The notes beneath the pieces were generated by a model, which worked only from the letters and a program-made list of their open reading frames with translations, was not told the DNA's origin and made no database searches. 64,000 bases of DNA from Teratosphaeria epicoccoides (taxonomy: Eukaryota > Ascomycota > Dothideomycetes > Mycosphaerellales > Teratosphaeriaceae): NCBI GenBank assembly GCA_021401465.1, contig JADDMT010000069.1:103504-167503 (forward strand), given 5' to 3'. This document shows positions 33,263 through 44,289 of this stretch, piece after piece (within the stretch, counting starts at the first letter, position 1; each line of letters opens with the position of its first letter). The translations under genes were made by a program, and so were the position numbers.

Positions 33263-34465
33263 GCTGACAGACGGTGTAGATGGGTGCTGAGAGGTGTTGA
33301 CGGGATTGATAGTATTGATGGGGGCGACAGTGTTGACTGTTGTTGACGGGTGTTGACGGATGCTGACGGCGTTGATGGGTATCAACGGGCGGTGAAGGGT
33401 CCTGACGGCGTTGACAGCGTTGATGGCGGTGATGGTGTTGATAGTGTTACGTGCAAGACGTGGTACGAGAGTTGCTGATGGTTGGCAAAGTGACAGTACA
33501 CCGCACGCAGATCTGCTGAGAGTAGCGTTGCTGGTGCGGAAAAAAAAAGGAGAATGTGAGGAAGAGACATTGGGAGTCCTTTTATGCAAAACGGAGTGCG
33601 AGGCTGGGGCAGAGGAGAGTGAGCAGAAACAAGGGCGAATTTGAGCGAATCTGTTTGGCCGATGTTGCAAGCAGTATCAGTGTGCGATCCTGCAGTTCCT
33701 GGAAGAAGTAAGCAGATGGCGCCGCTGGCCAACCTGCCAGATGTTTAAAACTGATGCCTGTCTACTAGTAAGCATGCCATATCTGGACGTAGCTCGCGAG
33801 GCCGGAATCGAGAACACTGTGTAGCCAGAGGGTAAGTGTGAATGCCCGATATCATAGGACGAGAGTGGCACTCATTTTCTTTTGTTTCTCGCAAGTAAGC
33901 GCAAAGGCTTTCGCTGGGCTGGCATTCGGCCAGGCATCGTCGGGCTGGAGGGCGAAGACCATCGCAGCGAAAACCACTGCAAATGTGGGGTTCGTGGAGT
34001 CGCAGGAAGTCGAATTGCTTTAATTGTGTTGCGCATGATACTGTATATAGATCGGTCGTATGCACATGTCCATACACATCCGCCCACCGTGCCCATTCCT
34101 GGCTGGGGCCTTCCTTGGCTTGACATTGTCGCGATATTCTGTGCCACAACGGCGAACTTTCCGGAGCAACTGCTAAGTGTACTTCAGCGTTACAGACTTG
34201 CGCCGAATGCGAATGTCTGCCACGTCACTGGCACTTGTGTCAGGCGCTCATGCCCGTCGCTGGTCGCTCCGGAATGCTTCCGTGCGACTGGCGTTGAGAC
34301 CTTGCTGGAGCAGCTTTGCACTAAGCAGTCCCGATCACATTGAGCCCGGCTCCTTGCCAGCGTCGAAACGGGCTTCAGGCTCGTGAGATCCAGACGCCTC
34401 TGCGTAGTCGCTGAATCTCAATTGCTTCATGTTTCCTGCATCACCCGCTCAACCGACTGACCACC
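33263..34465. other. Intergenic with GTTGAYGG repeat tract, no firm gene
   Basis: The left part is the repeat tract at 33290-33450. At 33838-34149 short frames exist on both strands, including a minus-strand hydrophobic stretch (FAVVFAAMVFALQPDDAWP), but no consistent gene model emerged. Confidence 0.4.
33290..33450. repeat. Imperfect GTTGAYGG/GTGTTGACGG repeat tract
   Basis: About 160 bp built from variants of GTTGACGG, GTTGATGG and GTGTTGAC in irregular register. It lies just upstream of the amber-interrupted frame, in the probable promoter or leader region. Confidence 0.75.
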
Positions 34466-35127
34466 TCATCGACTCCTCGTCAGCTCCGGATAGACTCTCT
34501 TCTTCTTCACCTCCTCCACTCCCTCATCTCCATCCGTCGCCATTCTCTCAAACCTCCCGACCATCGCTTCTAGCTCCTCATCCGCGTTGCTTCTGAACCT
34601 CGTGACTTTCTGTATATTCGCGGCCGTCATATCATTGATCTGCTGGCCCTTCGCTCTCACCGCTGCGATTGTCTTGGCGGTTAGGGCAAAGCGCATGTCT
34701 TTGGGTCCATCGACGAGCTCGAGGATGGCTGAAGCAGCCTGGTCTTCCTTCATCGGCTCGATCCGTAGTACACGTGTGTAGCCGCCGGGACGGTCCAAAT
34801 AGCGTTCTCGCAGGGGCCCGAAGAGTTTGGGAAGCATTTCATCTGGCCGCTGTTCATGCTGTCAGAGTCGTCTTTGTAAGGTCATGAGTTGGAATGAATA
34901 TATGCGCGTACAAAGAAGAATTTCAATGCTTCCCTCCGGCTGGCTACGGTGTTCTTCTTGCCCAGTGTAATCATCTTCTCGGCCATACGCTGCGCCTCCT
35001 TCGCCTTGTGCCATGTGGTGGATATACTCTCGTGCTCGATGAGGGACGTCACCAGGTTTCGCAGCAGCGCGCGTCGGTGGGAGGATTTCCGAGAGAGATG
35101 TCGGTATTTGACCAAACCTCCTGCCAT
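34466..35127 (-). CDS. MRPL8: Mitochondrial large-subunit ribosomal protein bL17m
   Basis: Two exons join in phase to 199 residues: 35127-34912 and 34849-34466, with a GTACGC donor and AACAG acceptor. The N-terminal 110 residues are a clear bacterial-type L17 (YRHLSRKSSHRRALLRNLVT, SLIEHESISTTWHKAKEAQ, KMITLGKKNT, then LPKLFGPLRERYLDRPGGYT and RVLRIEP). A C-terminal extension of about 80 residues is typical of the fungal mitochondrial protein. It is part of the mitoribosome near the exit tunnel. The start at MAGGLVKYRH fits the family. It is divergent from MIC12, another mitochondrial gene. Confidence 0.93.
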
Positions 35128-35374
35128 GTTTGCCTTACCAACGCAGATGCGTATATTACAGAAGATTACGGTGATCGTATTGGATGGTGTCGCGAAAGTG
35201 CAGTCGACGCACAACGCCGGAGTGCCTTCCCCATTGAGGCAGCTTGCTTCGAATCACATGCCCTGTACAACAACGATTCAAGCAATCCCACCGACACGCT
35301 CCTACATTGTCAACTTACGGCTGGTCCGTCTTGATCAACACTTACTCGGCCACCGACATCATTCTCCGCTCATC
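35128..35374. promoter_or_regulatory. 247-bp shared promoter of two mitochondrial genes
   Basis: The only space between the start codons of bL17m (minus) and MIC12 (plus). Both products work in the inner mitochondrial compartment, so a common bidirectional promoter is plausible. I cannot name a factor site. Confidence 0.55.
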
Positions 35375-35839
35375 ATGGGCTTCACGACCGGCCTCGTACG
35401 TCTCCAATACTATCTCTCGTCGCAGCGTCGCTGACAGCGACTCTAGCTTGGCGGCTTCACACTCACCACCACCCTCCTCTACCTCTCTTTGCAGCTACAT
35501 GCCCGGAATCGCGTGACTCAAGCCGCACTCCTGCGCCAGCAATCCCTCGTTCTCTCCAACATTGTAGATCCACTCCCTCCCACCCCGCCATCAGCTTCAC
35601 GAGAAGTGGACGCAGGACTGCTAGAGACAGTGAAGGACAAATGGAACGCGCAGCTGGTGTACGAGGTCCGGAAATTGCAGACAACGGACTGGGCGGCTAT
35701 GTGGGGCAGGGTAGAGGACGGGGTGAGCAGCATCTGGCAGAGAGGGTTGAGTAAGAGTAGAGAAGGCGCAGACGATGCAGCTCACGTCATTGGGGATACG
35801 GCGAGTAAGACGTATCAAAAAGTGGTTGAGGGCTCCTAG
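35375..35839 (+). CDS. MIC12: MICOS complex subunit Mic12 (Aim5/Fmp51)
   Basis: Two exons join in phase to 137 residues: a 21-nt first exon (35375-35395, MGFTTGL), a 51-nt intron, then 35447-35839. The start MGFTTGL followed by GGFTLTTTLLYLSLQLHARN is the characteristic N-terminal membrane span of the family, with HARNRVTQAALLRQQSLVL after it. The rest is soluble with an amphipathic tail (SIWQRGLSKSREGADDAAHV). Mic12 sits in the inner mitochondrial membrane at crista junctions and couples Mic60 and Mic10 subcomplexes. The tiny first exon is needed for the correct N terminus. Confidence 0.88.
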
Positions 35840-37083
35840 ATGGGGCACAGAGAGCGAGTGAGGGATTGTTGCAGGGGGCTGAGAAGGCGGAGAGGGTCGT
35901 GAGATGTCACGGCGAAGCAGCGGGATGGCTGACTCGTGTGTGCTGTGAACAGGTGCGAGAGAGCGGGATGATGGATATATGTGTGATCAAACGACACGAA
36001 ATGGGGAGGTGGCGGGGACTAGACTGAGTGATTTGGTGTCGCTCTGTACACCTGGGCTATGAAAGCCGTGACGGCGCCAGACTCGGACCTGACAGACCAG
36101 GCTGCTCTCACTGCGAGCCGTGGCACCTACGTGGCCCCCACGTCCACCGCCCCTTCACGTAGAAATCGTTACTTGAAAAGGAAGCGTCCCAAAGCCTTCT
36201 CCCGAACAGGCTTGGCATGACCGACCTCCTCCGCAGTGGCATCTTGATGCACGCGAGCCAGTGGTGGATTTGACACGACTGTTTGAAGCAGCCAGCTAAT
36301 GATCCGACACCTGTGTTGGTAAAGTCGGCAAGCAGCTGCCTGTCCCAAGCGGTTACGACCAGGATATCGCAGTTCGCGTCGAGCGTGAAAAGCTCAAAAT
36401 GGTTCTCATCGTGTCGGCATCATCTGTTCATTGGCGCTTACTCTCATGATGCCCAACTCGAGGCGGTGTCACGAGCGTGGACGAAGATCTTCCTGTTGAA
36501 GGGGGCTCTGCCCACGCCACTGGCACTCGGTGGGCAAGACATGGCTGTCTGTAGCCAGCTTTGCACGCCTGTTCTGTAATCTCCAAGGTGCAGTCTCAGC
36601 TTGATAGTATGCATGCCCCTGAATTGAGGCTGTGGCTGAGACTCGATCTGTTCGAGCAGGCCTTGGAGGTCCCGAAGACGATGTGGAAGGCTGTTGATGT
36701 CTCTCAACAAGGCATCGACGTTCAATGATGAACTTTGGATTTCCGATATATCTCGATCAGTTTTAGGCGCTCCCGCTATGCACTATCCTGCCAGACCGAG
36801 AAGACCAGCAACGCTAAGCGGGGCTCCCACAACCCCATCTTTTACGTCAATGTATGGTCTATGTTGCCGCAGACACATTACATGGCAGGGATAGCCACGG
36901 ATACGCAGCTCTCGAGAACAGTGGTCGAGGCACGTAGATCTCGATCGGGGATGCGCAGGATGTGACGCAGTTTATAGGCTCCATGCAGTCAGACAACTCA
37001 GCCTCTTCACGTGAGAGGGTAGCCTCTGGTTATGCAACAAGATTCGCCTCGCTAAAATCCTTGGCACGGACTGCATATCAACG
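35840..37083. other. Intergenic, no supportable gene
   Basis: A minus-strand frame at 36444-36725 (DALLRDINSLPHRLRDLQGL) looks protein-like but lacks an ATG and a recognisable family. It may be a gene fragment. Nothing else of note. Confidence 0.4.
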
Positions 37084-38544
37084 TCAGGGCGACACGTGCG
37101 GGGCGCTGCTGCCGCGTTGCTCAGACTGAGCAGCAATCTTGGCGTCCCTCAATATTCTCAGCACATCACCGACAAGATAGAGACTGCCCGCAATGACCAC
37201 CGGCCGACTCTCTTGACTTGCCGCCTTGATCGCAGATTCCACATCGGTCCCAAACGGCTGCGAATGGACAACTTCCACCTCCTTGACATTCCCGGCTGCC
37301 TCCGCAATGACAGCGGAATTCATGCTCGTGACCCACGGCATGTCAGCTACAGGTCCAAATTCGACCGCAAAGACCTTGTCACCAGATTGAAGCAGCTCTG
37401 TCAACATCTCCTGGACATCCTTGGTATGCGAGAATGCCAGTATCCAGTTGACTGGCGTTCGTGACGGTGTGCCGTCATTCTTATGATGCAAAGACCAGAC
37501 ATGCCGTGAGAGCATCGAGGCCGACTGTGGATTGTGCGCGCCATCAAGCAGGATCTCACATTCTTCTTTACCTGTCAGCCATCCAACATCGAGGCGTTGC
37601 AAGCGTCCGGGATATACTGTCTCCCTTGCGGCTCCATGGAGCATTTCATTTGCCAGCCGATTGGATGCTACAGATGCTGCATTTCGAAGGCTTCGGAACT
37701 TGGTTTCCATTCTGCCCAGCTGTCGAAGTGCCTCGCACACAGCCCGACAGGCGACGCTGAGATTCCCACCGTAAATATGCGAAGATGCCGGCTTGAGTCT
37801 TCTATCATCACAAATAGTCCGAATAGCACGCTCAAAGTCTTGTGAAAAGTCCTTTGGGAGGAGGACCTCACACTTGAGCATATGTGCCTGTCGCTCGAGC
37901 ACAGCCCTAACGTCCGGGTAATTGAACATGTCGTACACAACCGGCACGCCTGGCTTGAAGATGCCAGCCTTTTCTCTCGCGATGTCTTTCAGGCTCTTGC
38001 CGAGGAAGGCCTGGTGGTCCATACCAATTCGAGTCACGGCGGTGACTAGTGGTGGCGTCCTCTCAGCCACCACTTCGCCCGGCTGAAGCTCGTGTGCCAC
38101 TTGACCAATAATGTTGGTAGCGTCTAGCCGGCCACCCATACCCACTTCCACGACACCTACGTCGACATGCTGGTGGGTGAAGATCTCAAAGGCAGTGGCG
38201 GTGAGGAGCTCGAAATTTGTGGCTTGTATACCCTCAGCCTCGTTGCGTTTTCGAACCATATTGCCAAAGTGGTCATATAGCTTCCGGGAGATGATGTGAT
38301 TGTCAATACTGATGCAATCCCAAGGGTCGACGAGGTGCGGGCTGTTGAAGCGGGCATGCTTGAGAACTGATTGCCCGTTGGTCTCTCCTCGATGATGTGA
38401 TCTATTGTACACATCCAGCATTGTTGATGCATAGGCCGTGGTCGATCCCTTGCCATTTGTTCCTGCGACGTGTATGGCTCGCCATTTCAGAGGCGTACGT
38501 GCGAGGAGGCGGGAGATTCGTTCCAAGCCAAGGTCGACGGACAT
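37084..38544 (-). CDS. FOL3: Dihydrofolate synthase (folylpolyglutamate synthase family)
   Basis: Single exon, 486 residues from the ATG at 38544 (MSVDLGLERISRLLARTPLK). It is a Mur-ligase-type enzyme that joins glutamate to dihydropteroate in folate synthesis. Seen in order: ATP-binding loop HVAGTNGKGSTTAY (about residues 25-38), FNSPHLVDPWDCI, VGVVEVGMGGRLDATNII, TRIGMDHQAFLGKSLKDIA and EKAGIFKPGVPVV, then the C-terminal ligase lobe with ILLDGAHNPQSASMLS and ILAFSHTKDVQEML. N-terminal organisation and length suit fungal Fol3 rather than Met7-type polyglutamate synthase, though the two are related. Confidence 0.92.
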   Translation of the reverse strand: MSVDLGLERISRLLARTPLKWRAIHVAGTNGKGSTTAYASTMLDVYNRSHHRGETNGQSVLKHARFNSPHLVDPWDCISIDNHIISRKLYDHFGNMVRKRNEAEGIQATNFELLTATAFEIFTHQHVDVGVVEVGMGGRLDATNIIGQVAHELQPGEVVAERTPPLVTAVTRIGMDHQAFLGKSLKDIAREKAGIFKPGVPVVYDMFNYPDVRAVLERQAHMLKCEVLLPKDFSQDFERAIRTICDDRRLKPASSHIYGGNLSVACRAVCEALRQLGRMETKFRSLRNAASVASNRLANEMLHGAARETVYPGRLQRLDVGWLTGKEECEILLDGAHNPQSASMLSRHVWSLHHKNDGTPSRTPVNWILAFSHTKDVQEMLTELLQSGDKVFAVEFGPVADMPWVTSMNSAVIAEAAGNVKEVEVVHSQPFGTDVESAIKAASQESRPVVIAGSLYLVGDVLRILRDAKIAAQSEQRGSSAPHVSP

Positions 38545-38934
38545 GTCAAGAGGCCGCTCTGCCAGCACTGACCACGCGAGCTATCGAAAAGATGCGTATT
38601 TGACACATGTCGCTCTCGAATCGACCAGGCTCGCATTGAGCGGATGATGTTACCTGGTAGAGACTTTGAGATTTACCTGCTTTCGTTTTGACATGTGGTA
38701 AACCCGGTGGAGCAAAGTGGCTGCATAAGTTAGGTTTTCAAGCTTGGGCCAGCAGACAGATCCGCGAGCCTCCACACATGTTTGCGCGAAGAAAGTGGCT
38801 AATAATAAGAAGCCTCATCGATATCTCCTCCCCCGATTACTATTGCATGCTTATCCATCGCGGATCTTCCTGCATCACGGTCGCATAGCTTCGGCGAGCA
38901 TTTCTATCTTGGTCTCGCCGGCCCAACCGGCACA
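38545..38934. promoter_or_regulatory. Shared divergent promoter, FOL3 / disordered protein
   Basis: 390 bp between divergent start codons. No gene; no site named. Confidence 0.5.
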
Positions 38935-40893
38935 ATGGGTCTTCCGTGAGTATTCAACACTTCGCACACGCACACGCCCGCGCCAGCGCCCGCGACCGCC
39001 TCGCGACAAAAAGGGACCCACCCGTTGACTGACCATTGCTACCTACATACACGCAGCATCTGGAGGAATCCCGACCACGACGAGAAGAAAACTGCGACCA
39101 ACACAGACGTGACCGCTGCCGCCCGCTCGACCATCAGGCGCCGATCGTCGATTCACGGCCGAAACAGCACGCGACCACGTCTCACACGCGATGGCACACT
39201 GCCCAGATTCGAGCCGCGCTCACCTCCGCCTCACGCCCGGCGCGTAGCAACTAGGGGTATACCACCAATCGCGACGCTCCTCGAGCCCGCCAGCAGACAG
39301 CATGCTCCACCCCCTCCACGCCCTCCTGTCCCAGAGCCACGCAGCTATACCACGAGCCACACGGCACGTGAGTCAAGAGAGAGGGACTTGCGACTCATAA
39401 GGGGGTTTCGGAGCCGCGATGGCCAGCTGTGGCGGCGCCGTGACGTCTTGCGCGAATGGCATCTCGCCGCAAGGTCAGCTCGTGGACCGAGGGATGGTTC
39501 AGATCGGGAGTTGCCTCAATCGCCAGCTTTGTCTGCAGCACTCCCCGCCGTCAATCTCCCAGCAGATCACCCCAGCTCCCGCTCTGGTCCTCAACGCGAC
39601 ACCCTTCCGACCCCACCAGCAGATGCGTCCGAGAACCACGACAGCCTGTTTGTTTCCGCGGAGCCGCCGACGAGGTATTCCCGCGGCTTGCATCCACTGC
39701 GGCATTCGTGGAGTCCTGAATCGCTTGATGGCCTCGGCGATCGTAACAGAAGCCCGACGCCTCCCGATGGCTGGGAGATCATGCGCTCCACGATCACCCT
39801 GGACGCCACGCTGCCCAGCGCGGAAAGCAGTTTTACAAGTGCAGCTGCCAGCCAGTCCTTTAACCGGGAGAATGACTCGACGGCTGCTGCGGCTGGAGTG
39901 GCATCAACGGTAGCATCATCAAATACTGGTCGTCGAGATACTACCAGCAGCGAGGGTGTCAACAGCGACTCTGATTCGTCTCTCGATCCGAATGACCTGT
40001 TCTGCGAAGACGATGAGCCCATGAATACAGCAGTGAACTATGCAGAGGCGATGTTCGACTCCGAGGTAGGCACTTTGAGCGGCCGCGAGCGCATTCGTGC
40101 TCAGGAGCAGATCCGAGCACGAGAAGGCAACCGCTTTGCGCTTGCTCACGAGTCCAATCGAATCGACATCGGGTTCAGGCTGATAGAACAAGCTCTTGAG
40201 AGCGACGCAGGCCGTCAGCGTCTGCTTGAAATAGGTGTTTTGGATCAACCAGAGAACTTCAACAACATGGAAAACCGTCGACTCAGGCGTGAGGCGTGGA
40301 TGGAAAGAAGTCGTGCTCATCGTATCACGCCTCAGACCGGGCCGGCGTCAACCAGCCCTCCTCGACTGCCCATGGAGTATTATAGCGCGGAAACTCGCGA
40401 AGCCGCTCAAGAAGCTCAAGAGTCCGTGCACGAATACTTCCGACAATTTACAGTTGATGCTTTACAACCACAATCGCACTCGGGGTCTCCACCACCTCAG
40501 TATGAGCCGCTGAGCTCACATCCGGATGTCACCACCTTCACCTCTCGCGACGGTCCTGCGCCGCATCCTGTCAGTCCGCCGACCCAACGCAGTCAGGCTG
40601 AAGTCGCAGACGCATTCTTCAGTGGCGACGAAACCGATCTCGCGGCAATGCGCAGGGTTGTGGAGCGACTGGCGAGGAGGGATGATGTGCCTGATGAATG
40701 GTGGTCTTCCATCGGGCTAAACTTGTCGCGCGCAAGGCCGCGAGCCGGTCGTGAGCATAGTGGTGATTGGAGTTTGGACGCTGAACCGGCACGTAGGCAT
40801 GCTCCGCGAGGCCACGAGGCTATTCGTCATGGTCTTTGGAGCGGGCGTACGACGGGCCCAGGTATGCCAGGGCATGAATCTTCGCGCTTGTAG
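38935..40893 (+). CDS. Conserved fungal disordered protein, function unknown
   Basis: Two exons join in phase to 615 residues: an 11-nt first exon (38935-38945, MGLP), a 111-nt intron with a GTGAGT donor, TTGACTGACC branch and CGCAG acceptor, then 39057-40893. The large frame has no ATG of its own near its start, so the mini-exon supplies it. The protein is mostly disordered, rich in R, S, P and T. It has one conserved-looking segment (SPTPPDGWEIMRSTITLDAT, LPSAESSFTSAAASQSF), acidic DSDSSLDPNDLFCEDDE, a charged helix (GRERIRAQEQIRAREGNRF) and a C-terminal helical part (LAAMRRVVERLARRDDVPDE then WWSSIGLNLSR). I do not know the biochemical role. Confidence 0.78.
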
Positions 40894-41385
40894 GATGAGT
40901 GGCCCGGTAGAATTCCGCCTGCGGTGGTTATGGCGCATGCCTACAGCATCATCGTCGATGCGGACTTGACGATTCCCGGGTGGGCACGATGAGAAGATGC
41001 GACGAGAGTGATGCTTGTGTACTATACGCCGATGGAGGCTACGATTGCGCAAAGGCGACGGAATCGATTCAATGCAAAACGCTGTCACCGTGGCTGCAGG
41101 TCAGCGTAGCGAGAAGATTAGCAGAATGCAATGAGGGCTGTGTAAAATAGCTAGTGCGCTCGCCAATTTTGGCAGGAGCAGAAAAGCATGGTTGATCTTT
41201 CAGGCCGTAATCTGTTGTGCCGAGATGCAATCTTGTGCTCGCAACTCCACTACATGGCACTGCCTCACCGTGGTCATTCTCTGTGACGTCTCAATCGGCA
41301 GGCTATACTCGATCACACCACAGCCTATATTGCCTGTTCATACCAACGCCATCGCTAAAAGTCGACACCACTTCTCCCCGATCTC
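40894..41385. other. Intergenic between convergent genes
   Basis: 3' sides of the disordered-protein gene and of TAF13. Nothing else recognised. Confidence 0.5.
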
Positions 41386-41877
41386 CTACACCTCCCTCCT
41401 CTTCGCATCCGGACTCTCCTCCCCTTCCTCCACTTGTTTCCTCTTCCCCTTCCTGCCACCCTTCTTGCCCTTCTTCATCACCTCGCCCTTCATGCCACCC
41501 TCGGCGGCGACACCCATCAGCTCCGCGATCCCCAAGCTCTCCTTGCTCATGCCCTCGACATCCACGACCTTCCTCGCATCCTTCATCCCGCGATCCTTCC
41601 ACAGCGTCTCCAACACCCGCCCTTCCAGCTCCGCGTCGCTGCGGACGACCCATTTGAAGTCGTCGACTTTGATCTTTTGGCGGCGCGAGTAGGAGGCGCA
41701 CAGGGCAGCGCTGTGGCAGGTTTCGATTATGAAGTCGGTGAGGATTTCGTCGAGGGTGGAGATGGTGGTGGGGAGGGAGGGGGGGTTGTCGCCGAAGGAG
41801 TAGAGGATGTTGGCGAGTTCGGTGGTGGTGAAAAGGGGCACGTTGGATTTGCGGACGCGAGCGCGGGGTTCCGTCAT
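41386..41877 (-). CDS. TAF13: TFIID subunit TAF13
   Basis: Single exon, 163 residues from the ATG at 41877. The histone-fold domain of TAF13 is at about residues 13-100 (PLFTTTELANILYSFGDNPP, TISTLDEILTDFIIETCHSA, YSRRQKIKVDDFKWVVRSD). TAF13 pairs with TAF11 in TFIID and contacts TBP in RNA polymerase II initiation. The tail is lysine- and glycine-rich (KKGKKGGRKGKRKQVEEGEE), a probable nuclear localisation region. Length fits fungal TAF13. The start codon is 198 bp from that of UTP25 on the other strand. Confidence 0.93.
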   Translation of the reverse strand: MTEPRARVRKSNVPLFTTTELANILYSFGDNPPSLPTTISTLDEILTDFIIETCHSAALCASYSRRQKIKVDDFKWVVRSDAELEGRVLETLWKDRGMKDARKVVDVEGMSKESLGIAELMGVAAEGGMKGEVMKKGKKGGRKGKRKQVEEGEESPDAKRREV

Positions 41878-42075
41878 GGTTGGAACCTGGGTGATATGGT
41901 GAGTGATGTTGGTAGTTAGATACATGTATGTTTGATTGGAGGAAGCCTTGGAATTCACGCAGATGCGCGCGCGTGTGACGTACAGCAACGGGGCAACCCG
42001 CTCTGCCGATGTCCACATGCATTCAACAAAGTACTGTAAGTTCTGGACTCCGCAAACTCGGTTGCATCACACAAA

Positions 42076-44289
42076 ATGCCGCTTTTCGGTAGTCGAGGAC
42101 GAGGTCGGGGAGGATGTCAAGGTGGGAGAGGGGGTCGCGGAGGTGTCGGCAAGTCCAGCGACAGACTTGCGCGCAGTGGCATCCGGACGAGAGCGGGCTA
42201 TCGGAAGTTTGACAGCCAGAGAGTGAAGGATGTCAAGTCGGAGAGCGAGGACGCAGTGTCGCAGGAGGAACGTGATGAGGGAGAAATGGTGGGCGAAGGG
42301 GACACGAGCGAAGCAGAGGGAGTGATGACGCCGACTGTAAAGGCCTACAGCGCATTGATGCAGTCGTTTGCGCAGCCTGCCGAGGACGGAGAAAGAAGAA
42401 GGAAAAGGAGAAGGGTAGAGGTCGACGAGTCGACACAAGAAGTCGCCAGCGATACGCCTGGCAGTCATCATGTCGAGCCAGCCGTCGGACCGCACGAGGA
42501 CAGCGAGAACGGAGAGGTAGTTCAGAACGGCAACAGCCACCCACTGTCGGATCACGACGAGGAGAGTGACGAGGCTGAGGAGGAGCACGATGGCGTCTCT
42601 GACCCACTCGAGGCGCACCTGGCTGGTATGGACGAAGCTGAACGGGCACGACGCATCCAGTCAATTGAAGCCGGCGAATGGCGCACAGAGAAGCAGCCGA
42701 TACCAGGAATGGGCAACATTGCTGTTTCCGCACCGAAGACAGCACAAGGCAACATCGTACGCAAGCGAGCCATGCGACGTCCCGACGATATACCACTGAA
42801 GAGGCGTCTAACCGATGCTGCAAGACAGCATCTCTCACCATTCAACGAAGAGCAGCAGGCCATTGCACCGTACCTGTTCAACTACGACGACATCATGCTT
42901 GCCAACCGTACACCCGCGAATGCTGAAGCTCTACGTTCTATCGCATGCCTTCATGCGCTCAATCACGTCCTCAAACGTCGGGACAAGGTGCTCAAGAACA
43001 ATGCCAAACTGTCACAAGCCGAGACTGCCGAAGCACTCGACCTCCACGACCAAGGCTTCACTCGTCCCAAGGTCATGATCTTGACCGAGCATCGCCAGAT
43101 GGCAGCCGAGTATGGCGACTGTATTGCCAGACTATTCCAGCCAGACCAGCAAGAGAACAAGCAACAATTTCACGACTCTTTCACAGCACCCATTGGCGAC
43201 GATAGCACGATGCCAGAAGACTATCTAGAGCTATTTCGCGGGAACAATGATAACAGCTTCTTCACTGCTATCAAGTTCACGCGCAAGACAATGAGGTATT
43301 TTTCGCCCTTCTACACGTCCGACATCATCCTCGCCTCGCCGCTCGGCCTTCGACGGATCATTAAGAATGAAGATAAGAAGAAGCAAGACTGGGACTTTCT
43401 GTCTTCCATCGAGATCCTGATTGTAGATCAAGCCGATGCAATGCAGATGCAAAACATTGAGAACTTGCAAATCGTGCTCAGCCATATCAACCTCCAGCCT
43501 CGCGATCCGCACGACACCGACTTTTCGCGAGTTCAGCCGTTCTATCTTGATGGCCACGCAAAGTATCTCCGCCAGACCATTGTCTTGACGGCCTACTTGA
43601 CACCGGAGCTGACGCGTATCTACAATAAGTCGATGCTCAACGTATCTGGGAAGGTCAAACTGATACCGACTTACGAGGGCGTCATCAGCAACCCCATGAT
43701 CGCAAGTCTGGGCATCAAACAGACCTTGACCCGGTTCTCCTCTTTTTCTCCTCTATCGGATCCAGAAGACCGCTTCGCATACTTCACCAAAGCCGTCCTA
43801 CCCACTCTACTCCGTCTGCCGAGACCCGCGGACGGTGCTCAGGGTATCTTGATCTTCATCTCAACGTACTTCGACTTCCTGCGTGTGCGAAATTTCTTTG
43901 CGAGCTCCACTCTCACGGAGAATATCGGATTCGGCGCAATACACGACTACTCTTCCGTTCCAGACCAGCGGCGAGCACGTTCACATTTCTTGAGTGGGAG
44001 ATACAGCATCTTGTTGTACACGCAGCGTGCACATCATTTCTTCCGGTTGAAGATTAGGGGCGCGAAGAGGGTGGTGATGTATGGTGTGCCGGATAATAGT
44101 ATTTTCTACGAGGAACTTGTTGGTGGGTACCTTGGGACTAGTGTGGGTGAAAGCAGGGCGAGTGAGGGAGAGTGCAGTGTGCGAGCGCTCTTCACAAAGT
44201 GGGATGCGCTGAGGTTAGAGAGGCTCGTGGGAAGCCAAAGAGTCAGGGCTATGTTGGGGGGTGCGGGAGACACCTTTGACTTTGTGTAG
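42076..44289 (+). CDS. UTP25: U3 snoRNA-associated protein 25 (small-subunit processome)
   Basis: Single exon, 737 residues. Utp25 (vertebrate Def) is a nucleolar protein of the SSU processome needed for early 18S rRNA cleavages; it has a DEAD-helicase-like fold without intact ATPase motifs. N-terminal 150 residues are basic then acidic (GSRGRGRGGCQGGRGGRGG, DHDEESDEAEEEHD). The conserved body begins near residue 250 (FNEEQQAIAPYLFNYDDIML). It includes FTRPKVMILTEHRQMA, SSIEILIVDQADAMQMQN (a DEAD-box-like position) and FISTYFDFLRVRNFF with YSILLYTQRAHHFFRLKIRG near the end. Length is that of yeast Utp25. It is divergent from TAF13. Confidence 0.95.
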   Translation: MPLFGSRGRGRGGCQGGRGGRGGVGKSSDRLARSGIRTRAGYRKFDSQRVKDVKSESEDAVSQEERDEGEMVGEGDTSEAEGVMTPTVKAYSALMQSFAQPAEDGERRRKRRRVEVDESTQEVASDTPGSHHVEPAVGPHEDSENGEVVQNGNSHPLSDHDEESDEAEEEHDGVSDPLEAHLAGMDEAERARRIQSIEAGEWRTEKQPIPGMGNIAVSAPKTAQGNIVRKRAMRRPDDIPLKRRLTDAARQHLSPFNEEQQAIAPYLFNYDDIMLANRTPANAEALRSIACLHALNHVLKRRDKVLKNNAKLSQAETAEALDLHDQGFTRPKVMILTEHRQMAAEYGDCIARLFQPDQQENKQQFHDSFTAPIGDDSTMPEDYLELFRGNNDNSFFTAIKFTRKTMRYFSPFYTSDIILASPLGLRRIIKNEDKKKQDWDFLSSIEILIVDQADAMQMQNIENLQIVLSHINLQPRDPHDTDFSRVQPFYLDGHAKYLRQTIVLTAYLTPELTRIYNKSMLNVSGKVKLIPTYEGVISNPMIASLGIKQTLTRFSSFSPLSDPEDRFAYFTKAVLPTLLRLPRPADGAQGILIFISTYFDFLRVRNFFASSTLTENIGFGAIHDYSSVPDQRRARSHFLSGRYSILLYTQRAHHFFRLKIRGAKRVVMYGVPDNSIFYEELVGGYLGTSVGESRASEGECSVRALFTKWDALRLERLVGSQRVRAMLGGAGDTFDFV

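Noticed and set aside
33838..34149. Small protein with a hydrophobic segment on the minus strand
   Set aside because: Three frames look partly plausible but no ATG, splice sites and stop give one consistent model.
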